This document shows positions 1 through 5,174 of a stretch of 5,174 bases of DNA, piece after piece. Below the pieces are notes generated by a model. The model worked only from the letters and a program-made list of their open reading frames with translations. It was not told the DNA's origin and made no database searches. The position numbers and the translations under genes are program-made. Each line of letters opens with the position of its first letter. Positions within the stretch are counted from its first letter, which is position 1. The DNA is from an uncultured Actinomycetes bacterium (GTDB lineage Bacteria > Actinomycetota > Aquicultoria > CAJVYJ01), in NCBI GenBank assembly GCA_913009475.1, contig CAJVYJ010000149.1, positions 1-5,174 of the forward strand, read 5' to 3'.

Positions 1-80
1 TGTAGTTGAGTCACGTAGGTCCTTATTATTCATTGTTTTTCTTTTTTTTTTTTTATTTTGTATTTTTTGTTTTTTTTTTT
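1..80. other. Non-genomic read-through / low-complexity T-rich artefact
   Basis: Positions 36-80 are almost entirely T, with runs at 42-54 and 70-80, and this lies directly outside a complete Illumina adapter. The ten Ts at 71-80 immediately before AATGATACGG match the oligo-T spacer that tethers the P5 primer to the flow cell (established knowledge of the platform). Positions 1-35 look like noise called after the template ended. I infer that the whole stretch is sequencing artefact and should be trimmed, not read as a promoter, terminator or gene. Confidence 0.9.
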
Positions 81-138
81 AATGATACGGCGACCACCGA
101 GATCTACACTCTTTCCCTACACGACGCTCTTCCGATCT
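81..138 (+). other. Illumina TruSeq universal (P5) adapter contamination
   Basis: All 58 bases agree with the TruSeq universal adapter as I know it. It begins AATGATACGGCGACCACCGA (the P5 graft sequence) and ends ACACGACGCTCTTCCGATCT (the read-1 primer site). The true library insert, and therefore the genome, starts at 139. The orientation fits a read that ran out of its insert into the adapter and was then used by the assembler to extend the contig end. Confidence 0.99.
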
Positions 139-193
139 GGGAATCTACGTCCAACCGTGCCTTTTAATGCTTATTATTCTAATGCACTGTGAT

Positions 194-255
194 TCCTGGA
201 TTCCCGCTGGAGTTTATGCCGCACTTGATGCGGTACGGGAATGACAACTATAGGA
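194..255. repeat. Dispersed palindromic repeat (GGATTCCCG / CGGGAATGACA type)
   Basis: Nested inverted repeats are visible. The outer arms TCCT (194-197) and AGGA (252-255) enclose ATTCCCG (200-206) pairing with CGGGAAT (236-242). An inner hairpin is made by GCCGCA (218-223) and TGCGGT (229-234) around the loop CTTGA, with one G-T pair. The GGATTCCCGC...CGGGAATGACA core resembles small palindromic intergenic repeats that I recall from many bacterial genomes, where they recur in many copies. Only one copy lies in this window. In the lipoprotein frame it translates to an open but meaningless peptide, which creates a false N-terminal extension of that gene. Confidence 0.7.
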
Positions 256-347
256 AACTGGAAATTACAGACAAAATACTTATTATTAATCGGTCTCAAT
301 CTCATTTTTATATTATTAAGCAGAGTTTTATTGACGATAGTAATCCT

Positions 348-536
348 ATGAAACGGTATTTAGCGATAATAATCCTGCTCTTAATAGTACTAACGCTTGC
401 GGCTTGTAACGGTAATTCCAGTTTTAAGCCGGAAGCAGTCATTATAGACCCACCAAAAAAAGCCCGGAAAGCCGCTCAACAGCAAAACCAACAAACCCAG
501 GATCTGCAAAAATCTATTCAAGAACTTAATAATTAG
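348..536 (+). CDS. Small lipoprotein, 62 aa, function unknown
   Basis: A short positive start (MKR) is followed by a hydrophobic stretch at residues 4-18 and the lipobox LAAC with Cys20. This is a type II signal peptide, so the predicted mature form is a 43-residue protein lipidated at Cys20 and anchored to the outer face of a membrane. Residue +2 is Asn, not Asp, so under the Enterobacteria rule it would not be held in the inner membrane; this holds only if the host is Gram-negative. The mature part has a PP dipeptide, then a Lys/Gln-rich tail (residues 37-62) with spaced Leu/Ile that could form a short coiled coil. I chose the ATG at 348 because the signal peptide begins exactly there. The frame is open back to 189, but that part is only the translated palindromic repeat. 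No clear Shine-Dalgarno sequence precedes the ATG. I do not recognise a family. Confidence 0.75.
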   Translation: MKRYLAIIILLLIVLTLAACNGNSSFKPEAVIIDPPKKARKAAQQQNQQTQDLQKSIQELNN

Positions 537-602
537 TATAGTACGGAGAACCAGCTTAGATATTCCGCTTCGGCGATAAATCCGTTAGAACATGAGCGTA
601 AG

Positions 603-665
603 TTTTGGGGGTCAGGTCTTGCATTTTCGCAATAAATGCGAAAATGCAAGACCTGACCCCCAAAA
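603..665. repeat. REP-type perfect inverted repeat (28-bp arms, 7-nt loop)
   Basis: Arm 603-630 is the exact reverse complement of arm 638-665, around the loop AATAAAT (631-637). The core GGGGTCAGGTCTTGCATT resembles a widespread repeat that I associate with REP elements mobilised by IS200/IS605-like Y1 transposases (RAYT/TnpA-REP). That link is from memory, and no transposase lies in this window. It sits between the lipoprotein and the sensor-protein gene, in the intergenic position typical of REPs. Confidence 0.85.
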
Positions 666-676
666 GTACTTTTTTT
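603..676 (+). terminator. Possible intrinsic terminator of the lipoprotein gene
   Basis: The 28-bp perfect stem described as a REP-type repeat lies 66 nt after the lipoprotein stop codon and is followed, after GTAC, by seven Ts (670-676). A very stable hairpin plus a U-tract on the + strand could release RNA polymerase. Against this, the stem is much longer than a usual terminator, four bases separate it from the U-tract, and its sequence is explained by a mobile repeat. Termination would then be a side effect. Confidence 0.4.
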
Positions 677-681
677 ATAAA
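653..681 (+). promoter_or_regulatory. Candidate sigma70-like promoter for the sensor ATPase gene
   Basis: CTGACC at 653-658 matches TTGACA in 4 of 6 positions. TATAAA at 676-681 matches TATAAT in 5 of 6. The spacer is exactly 17 nt. Transcription would begin near 688 and leave a leader of about 38 nt before the ATG at 726. The -35-like hexamer lies within the right arm of the palindrome, so the repeat may have supplied part of the promoter. This is consensus matching in an AT-rich stretch and is weak evidence. Confidence 0.3.
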
Positions 682-725
682 CTCACTGTGATTGGGAATA
701 GAAGAATAGCCAACAAATAAAAAAA

Positions 726-3227
726 ATGAAAAATAATAAACTCAATATCTTAGAAAAAATTATGGAAGAGACGGATGACGTTATCTACGCCAAAGATGTG
801 GATGGACGTTATCTGCTGCTTAACTCCGCCGCTTCCCGTTATCTTAAATCATCAAAAAGACAAGCATTAGGAAAAAACGATTTTGAATTTATGTCGGAGA
901 CAGACGCCAAGAAGATAACACGAGGAGATAAAGAACTTTTAGCAACCGGTGAATCTAGCGAATATGGAGAGAAGGTAAGGATAAACGGGGTCGAGAGGTC
1001 GTTTCTTACCACTAAATCACCATATAAAGACAAAAAGGGCAATGTTATCGGGTCAATCTGCATAGCCAAGGATATTACGGAAAAAAGGCTGGAAGAAAAA
1101 CTGAGGGAAAAAAGTGAGAAGTTAAAAGCGGTAATCACCAACGCTCCGCTAGCATTGTTCTCGGCCGATAGAGATGGAACAATCACGACATTTATAGGGA
1201 AAGCATTGAAAGGGCTTAAAAAAAAGTGGGGCGAAAATGTGGGGGAGTCAATTTTCGATGTTTATCGCGATAGCCCCGAAATACTTGAAGCTTTTCGCCG
1301 AGCTATAAAAGGGGAGGAAACAACTGTAACACTTGTCTCCTCCCCTAATGAGCCGCGAATATTTGAGACAACATTCTCCCCTCAGGAAGACCAAAAAGGC
1401 TCTATCTCAGGAGTTATAGCTGTCTCAACCGACATTACTCTTCGTAAACACATAGAGAATTCACTGCGTGAGAGCCGGAAAAAGCTGGAGGAGGCACAGA
1501 AAATCGCGCGTATGGGAGATTGGATTATGGATATTTCCAGTGACCGTATTTATGGTTCAGATGAAGCTTGGCGTCTTTTCGGTCTTCCGCCTCAAAAAAA
1601 TGGCATCAGCCAAGATGTTTTTTATAACTATCCTCATCCCGAAGACCGTGAATTTGTAAGGCAAGCGCATAAAGAGGCAATAACTCAGAAAAAATCTTAC
1701 GATATCGAATATCGCGCTATACTTCCCGGAGCGAAAGAGCGGATATTTCATGGGCAGGGAGAGGTCATCACGGATAAGAGCGGCAAACCGGTAGCTTTAC
1801 ACGGCACCGTTCAAGATATTACCAAAAGAAAGAAGACTGAACAGATGCTGCGAGCCTCTGAGGATAAATTCGCCAAAGCGTTCCGCTCAAGCCCTGACGC
1901 TATCGTCATCAGCACGCTTAAAAATGGAGTAATAATCGAAACCAACACCGGTTTCACCAAGTTATTCGGTTACCATCAGGAGGAAGTCGTTGGTAAGACT
2001 TCTTATGAGCTAAAAATTTGGACGAAGATTCAAGATCGGGATAGGTTGGTAAGAACAATAAAGTCCGGTTCCAACATCAATAATATTGAAATCGATTTTC
2101 GGACAAAATCCGGCGATATTCACCATACTTTACTCTCGGCGGATGTTATTCAAATCGAAGATAAACCTCATCTGCTGATGATTATACATGACATGACCAA
2201 GCATAGGAGAAAAGAGGAGATATTTAAAAGCTTGGCCGTTCGTTTTACATCTATCTATGGAAGAGAATTCTTTGATCGTATCTCCGCTCATGTGTTGGAG
2301 ATGCTGGGAGCTGATTACGCGTATGTTGGAAAATTGAAATCTAATAAACGTGAGATAAGCGTGATAGGCGGGACAGACAAGAAAAACGTGTTGGAGCATA
2401 TCGATTTTAACCTTGAAGGCACACCGTCCGCCGAGGTCGTTGGCAGAAGAGCTTGCCTCTTCCCTTCCAAGGTCCAAGAGCGATTCCCCGATGATAAGCT
2501 TCTCGTTGGGATGGATATAGAGGGATATGCCGGTGTACCATTAAATTCAAGGTCCGGCAAACCCATCGGTATATTTGTGGTGCTAAACAAGAATCCAATA
2601 ATCGATAAACAGCTGGCTTTGTCGATGTTGAGTATCTACTCAGCACGCATTTCGGCAGAGATAGAGCGCATCGAAACTGAAGAAATGTTGCGACAAAAAG
2701 ACCGTGATATAAGAAAGGCGTACGCCGACGTTTTTAGCGCGATCACGAACGAGAAGTTGTTAATCCTTACACCGGATGAGATAGCAACAGCGCAAGGAGA
2801 CCAGCAGAGCGAGACCTTTGTTGTCGCTTCCGCCGAGCAACTGGTTTATGCAAGAGAATTCTTGAGAAAAAAGCTCAGGCCGTTACTGTGTGATAATGAT
2901 TTAAGTGATATGATTCTGGCCTCCGGCGAGGCCATTACAAACGGGGTCAAACATAGCTTCTCATGTAAGATACAAGTATTCAATTACGATGATACGGTGC
3001 AAATAAAAATAAGTGACGATGGCCCCGGTATCGATTTTAGCGTTCTCCCCAAAGCCACCTTGTTGGCCGGATTCTCGACAAAAAAATCCCTGGGTATGGG
3101 ATTTGCCGTCATCCTGGAGATATGCGACCGAGTACTGCTCTCGACCGGCCCGCAAGGCACAAATCTTCTGCTGGAGATCGATAGCGGAAAAGAGGCCGGC
3201 ACTTTAGATGATGTTCTCGCGAGATAA
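726..3227 (+). CDS. Multi-PAS/GAF sensor protein with RsbW-like ATPase domain
   Basis: This is an 833-aa cytoplasmic protein with no membrane segment or signal peptide. Four PAS domains lie at about residues 8-120, 130-240, 255-370 and 374-495, each ending in a PAC-like strand such as AKDITEKR, STDITLRK, VQDITKRK or IHDMTKHR. A GAF domain follows at about 498-652 (FPDDKLL at 587-593, YAGVPL at 601-606). After a linker, a GHKL/HATPase domain occupies about 695-820. Its N-box has E735 and N739 (GEAITNGVKHS), its G1 box is DDGPGI (764-769) and its G2 box is GMGF (790-793), so ATP binding looks intact. There is no His in 650-742 and no DHp/H-box, so it is not a classical histidine kinase. The ATPase resembles the RsbW/SpoIIAB group, whose members phosphorylate STAS anti-anti-sigma proteins or bind sigma factors. 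The ligands and target are unknown. The ATG at 726 is preferred because PAS1 begins at about residue 8; M13 would cut into it. No good Shine-Dalgarno sequence is visible. Its stop abuts that of the convergent permease gene. Confidence 0.9.
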   Translation: MKNNKLNILEKIMEETDDVIYAKDVDGRYLLLNSAASRYLKSSKRQALGKNDFEFMSETDAKKITRGDKELLATGESSEYGEKVRINGVERSFLTTKSPYKDKKGNVIGSICIAKDITEKRLEEKLREKSEKLKAVITNAPLALFSADRDGTITTFIGKALKGLKKKWGENVGESIFDVYRDSPEILEAFRRAIKGEETTVTLVSSPNEPRIFETTFSPQEDQKGSISGVIAVSTDITLRKHIENSLRESRKKLEEAQKIARMGDWIMDISSDRIYGSDEAWRLFGLPPQKNGISQDVFYNYPHPEDREFVRQAHKEAITQKKSYDIEYRAILPGAKERIFHGQGEVITDKSGKPVALHGTVQDITKRKKTEQMLRASEDKFAKAFRSSPDAIVISTLKNGVIIETNTGFTKLFGYHQEEVVGKTSYELKIWTKIQDRDRLVRTIKSGSNINNIEIDFRTKSGDIHHTLLSADVIQIEDKPHLLMIIHDMTKHRRKEEIFKSLAVRFTSIYGREFFDRISAHVLEMLGADYAYVGKLKSNKREISVIGGTDKKNVLEHIDFNLEGTPSAEVVGRRACLFPSKVQERFPDDKLLVGMDIEGYAGVPLNSRSGKPIGIFVVLNKNPIIDKQLALSMLSIYSARISAEIERIETEEMLRQKDRDIRKAYADVFSAITNEKLLILTPDEIATAQGDQQSETFVVASAEQLVYAREFLRKKLRPLLCDNDLSDMILASGEAITNGVKHSFSCKIQVFNYDDTVQIKISDDGPGIDFSVLPKATLLAGFSTKKSLGMGFAVILEICDRVLLSTGPQGTNLLLEIDSGKEAGTLDDVLAR

Positions 3228-4538
3228 TTAGCTATTTGCAACATCGCCCCGATGGATATGCTGTTTTCTAAAGATTCTCTCAGAGATAAAAACCAGCCCG
3301 TAAAAACTGATTATCAGAGCCAATTGGGTAGGAGAGTTAGTTGCCATATAGACCAATAAAATTATAATAGTGATAATCAACAACATGCTCCCAAAAACCG
3401 TGATAGTGAGATTGGAAGCGGTTTTTTTTCTCAGTTTTATATTAGCTATGACAATACCCAATGAAACCAATAAAAATGTTAAGCTGGAGAAAGCTGCAAT
3501 AAACCCCAGCCCGCCGAAGTAGGCCAGTGCGCAACCTAAAACCGTCATTGTCACAATGGCCATCCAGGGGACTGAGACCCGATTGCGCCATGAGAAAGGT
3601 TTGGGCATCTCTTTTTGGGTCGCCATCTCCGCCATCATTCTCGAAGCTCCAAATAAAGTAGCGTTTATAGCTGAGGATGTCGCCAATATAGCGGCCAGCG
3701 AAACCAAGACCTTACCGGCTTGACCCAGCGACGGCATAACGGCGATCGCCAAAGCGTATTCTTTAGCCGCCACCAACCGCTGCTCTGATAGCGAACCCAC
3801 CGCGACGACGCTAAGTAAGACATAAATGACCGTCACAATAGCGATAGAACCAAAGATTCCAGCCGGGATATTGCGAGCCGGATTTTTACTTTCGCAAACA
3901 GCGTTGGTAATTAACTGAAAGCCGGCATAAGCGACAAATATCAAGGCGGCGGCGGTAAAGACTGATTCCCACTGATGGTTAAAGAAAGGCGTCAATTTAG
4001 CTGACCTTACACTACTGAATCCGGCAATCGTTAATAATCCCAACAACATAATCTTTGTATAGACCAAAATATCCTCAGTCGAACCGGTCGAGCGGATACC
4101 CTTTATGTTAATAATCATAAAAAAAACAATAATCCCAACCGATAAAAATTGGCGGACGATGGAAGTCGAGGAAATACCAAATAGTTCGGAACTGTAGGCG
4201 CCGAAAGTAAAAGCATATAGGGATAAAGTGCCGACATAGCCGGCAATGACCGTCCAACCGGTAAAAGCGCCGAGAGCGGGTTGCCGGGGGAAAGCGTGTT
4301 CCATATAAGTAAAACTGGCGCCGTCGTCACGATACGCCAAAGCTAATTTTACATAAGAATAACCGGTAACCAGAGCCAATAACCCGCCTAATAAAAAAGC
4401 CGCGGGCGTCGCGTTGCCGGTAACCTCCACCGCCAGACCCATGACTGAAAATATGCCGCCGCCGACCATACCGCCGACACCAATGGCTATCAGTTCTTTG
4501 AGGCCCAACTTAACTGCGGTCGTTTGTCTTTTAACCAT
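3228..4538 (-). CDS. APC-superfamily amino-acid permease
   Basis: This 436-aa protein is very hydrophobic throughout, with about 12 likely membrane helices, the normal size for this family. Helix 1 carries GVGGMVGGGIF (20-30), the glycine-rich substrate-binding break of APC transporters. Residues 200-228 hold the helix-6 signature, YAGFQ followed by CESKNPARNIPAGI with E216. Residues 287-306 give the helix-8 pattern TSSAINATLFGASRMMAEMA. Family members move amino acids or polyamines across the inner membrane, usually by proton symport or exchange. The substrate cannot be told from the sequence. The first ATG gives a short cytoplasmic N-terminus before helix 1; the next Met (24) lies inside the helix. 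The gene lies 83 nt downstream of the phosphatase on the same strand, so co-transcription is possible. A TTGAAA at 4600-4605 (minus strand) has no convincing -10 partner. The gene converges on the sensor ATPase gene with no bases between the stops. Confidence 0.92.
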   Translation of the reverse strand: MVKRQTTAVKLGLKELIAIGVGGMVGGGIFSVMGLAVEVTGNATPAAFLLGGLLALVTGYSYVKLALAYRDDGASFTYMEHAFPRQPALGAFTGWTVIAGYVGTLSLYAFTFGAYSSELFGISSTSIVRQFLSVGIIVFFMIINIKGIRSTGSTEDILVYTKIMLLGLLTIAGFSSVRSAKLTPFFNHQWESVFTAAALIFVAYAGFQLITNAVCESKNPARNIPAGIFGSIAIVTVIYVLLSVVAVGSLSEQRLVAAKEYALAIAVMPSLGQAGKVLVSLAAILATSSAINATLFGASRMMAEMATQKEMPKPFSWRNRVSVPWMAIVTMTVLGCALAYFGGLGFIAAFSSLTFLLVSLGIVIANIKLRKKTASNLTITVFGSMLLIITIIILLVYMATNSPTQLALIISFYGLVFISERIFRKQHIHRGDVANS

Positions 4539-4540
4539 AC

Positions 4541-4558
4541 CCGCCGATTTCCGCCGAT
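4541..4558. repeat. Tandem 8-bp direct repeat just upstream of the permease start
   Basis: CCGCCGAT occurs at 4541-4548 and again at 4551-4558, so the copies are in phase with one helical turn. On the minus strand this reads ATCGGCGG AA ATCGGCGG and ends two bases before the permease ATG. It could be an operator half-site pair, a G-rich ribosome-binding region or chance. No standard Shine-Dalgarno sequence is otherwise present for the permease. Confidence 0.35.
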
Positions 4559-4621
4559 GCCGAACTACATCGTAACAGATAGAAAAGCATAATATGATTT
4601 TTCAATTCAGATGTTTTCCTT

Positions 4622-5174
4622 TTAAGTTTTTCGCAATCCCATCACCAAAGTATCGTCCGTTAAGTTGTTACCCGAAAAAGACCGGGCGTCATCAACCAAC
4701 CCCGCTAACAACTCGTTTAGCTCCATCTCATCATTCTTAACAACAAATCGAGAGACACCCTCCATGCCATAAAACTCTTTCTCTTTTCTGGCCTCGCTCA
4801 ACCCATCAGTATAAAGAAGCAGAGTATCCCCTGGTTCAAATTTGATCTCCACAGTCGGATATGGCTGGTCGGCAAAGATCGATATCGGCACCGCGGTAAG
4901 CTTTATGAATTGATTGCCTTGAGTAAAATAAGGATAAGGATTACCGGCGTTGGCTAAAATAAGAGTCGCAGTTTCCGGATGATAAACCCCATAAGTCAGA
5001 GCTGTAAATCTACTCGCTTGTTGCTTGACCAGAGTGTTATTAATGCTTGCCAGCACGTCACCCGGAGACAACCTATTATAGGCCCGGTCACGAAGAAGAT
5101 ATTTTACCTTGGCCGTGTCCGCCGCCACATTTATACCTTTCCCGGATACATCACCAACGACAATGCCCCAACGA
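4622..5174 (-). CDS. SpoIIE/RsbU-type PP2C serine phosphatase, C-terminal part (5' end beyond window)
   Basis: The frame stays open to the window edge, and 183 residues are visible. The first coding motif is GDVSGKG (5135-5155), followed by an alanine-rich helix (NVAADTAKVKYLLR), the start of the catalytic core in SpoIIE-family PPM phosphatases. Later come FTALTYGVY, ANAGNPYPYF, LLLYTDGLSEA and LTDDTLVMGL. The acidic residues expected to bind the two metal ions (the Asp of GDVSG, of YTDG and of the terminal DD) are all present, so the enzyme should be active. Family members dephosphorylate phosphoserine on STAS anti-anti-sigma proteins and so oppose RsbW-type kinases. The usual AGH of the central motif is AGN here. 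An in-frame GTG at 5126-5128 falls within the core and is not the start. The missing N-terminal part often carries a PAS, GAF, HAMP or response-regulator input domain, but none can be seen. It may be co-transcribed with the permease gene that follows it. Confidence 0.93.
   Translation of the reverse strand, partial: RWGIVVGDVSGKGINVAADTAKVKYLLRDRAYNRLSPGDVLASINNTLVKQQASRFTALTYGVYHPETATLILANAGNPYPYFTQGNQFIKLTAVPISIFADQPYPTVEIKFEPGDTLLLYTDGLSEARKEKEFYGMEGVSRFVVKNDEMELNELLAGLVDDARSFSGNNLTDDTLVMGLRKT

Noticed and set aside
36..80. Long T tracts as a terminator, UP element or phase-variable homopolymer
   Set aside because: They lie outside a complete sequencing adapter and match the flow-cell linker plus noise, so they are not genomic.
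189..347. N-terminal extension of the lipoprotein back to 189
   Set aside because: This part is the translation of the palindromic repeat and AT-rich spacer. The signal peptide and lipobox begin at the ATG at 348.
185..693. 10-bp direct repeat CACTGTGATT at 185-194 and 684-693 as target-site duplication of a mobile element
   Set aside because: It is too short to be significant in about 700 bases, the flanks differ, and no transposase or terminal inverted repeats bound the segment.
726..3227. Classical sensor histidine kinase call
   Set aside because: There is no H-box or DHp domain before the ATPase, and its N-box and G2 region look RsbW-like.
839..4330. Overlapping open frames opposite or within the sensor ATPase and permease genes
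   Set aside because: None shows a recognisable domain, signal peptide or spacing, and each is nested in a well-supported gene.
5126..5128. GTG as the start codon of a short, complete phosphatase
   Set aside because: The frame continues upstream with the conserved GDVSGKG motif, so the gene is truncated by the window edge.
139..5174. tRNA, rRNA, CRISPR array, riboswitch or integrase/attachment site
   Set aside because: I found no cloverleaf-like sequence, no regularly spaced repeats, no recognisable aptamer core and no integrase or transposase gene.

Overview
The window is bacterial DNA (genetic code 11, moderate G+C, tightly packed genes). It is almost certainly the end of a draft or metagenomic contig. 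Positions 1-138 are not genomic: 81-138 match the Illumina TruSeq universal/P5 adapter exactly, and 1-80 look like the flow-cell oligo-T linker plus low-quality read-through. Genome sequence starts at 139. I cannot assign a taxon. The dispersed palindromes, the lipoprotein and the PAS/GAF/RsbW-type/SpoIIE-type signalling proteins are found in many environmental phyla.

Layout. 139-347 holds a dispersed palindromic repeat (194-255). 348-536 (+) encodes a 62-residue lipoprotein of unknown function. 537-725 holds a perfect 28-bp inverted repeat (603-665) of REP type followed by seven Ts, which may end the lipoprotein transcript and also lend a -35-like hexamer to a promoter for the next gene. 726-3227 (+) encodes an 833-residue cytoplasmic sensor protein: four PAS domains, one GAF domain and a C-terminal RsbW-like (GHKL) ATPase, with no histidine-kinase H-box. 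3228-4538 (-) encodes a 436-residue APC-superfamily amino-acid permease whose stop codon abuts that of the sensor protein (TAATTA). 4622-5174 (-) is the C-terminal part of a SpoIIE/RsbU-type PP2C phosphatase whose 5' end lies beyond the window edge.

How the genes may work together. RsbW-like kinases and SpoIIE/RsbU phosphatases are the two opposing enzymes of partner-switching systems, which act on a STAS-domain anti-anti-sigma protein. Here both lie within about 1.4 kb of each other on opposite strands, with a permease between them on the phosphatase strand. A split sensor-kinase/phosphatase module is a reasonable inference, but no STAS protein or sigma factor is visible. I see no clearly novel system. 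The most useful points are the adapter contamination at the contig start, the H-box-less sensor ATPase, the REP palindrome placed as a possible terminator/promoter, and the possible pairing of sensor ATPase and phosphatase.
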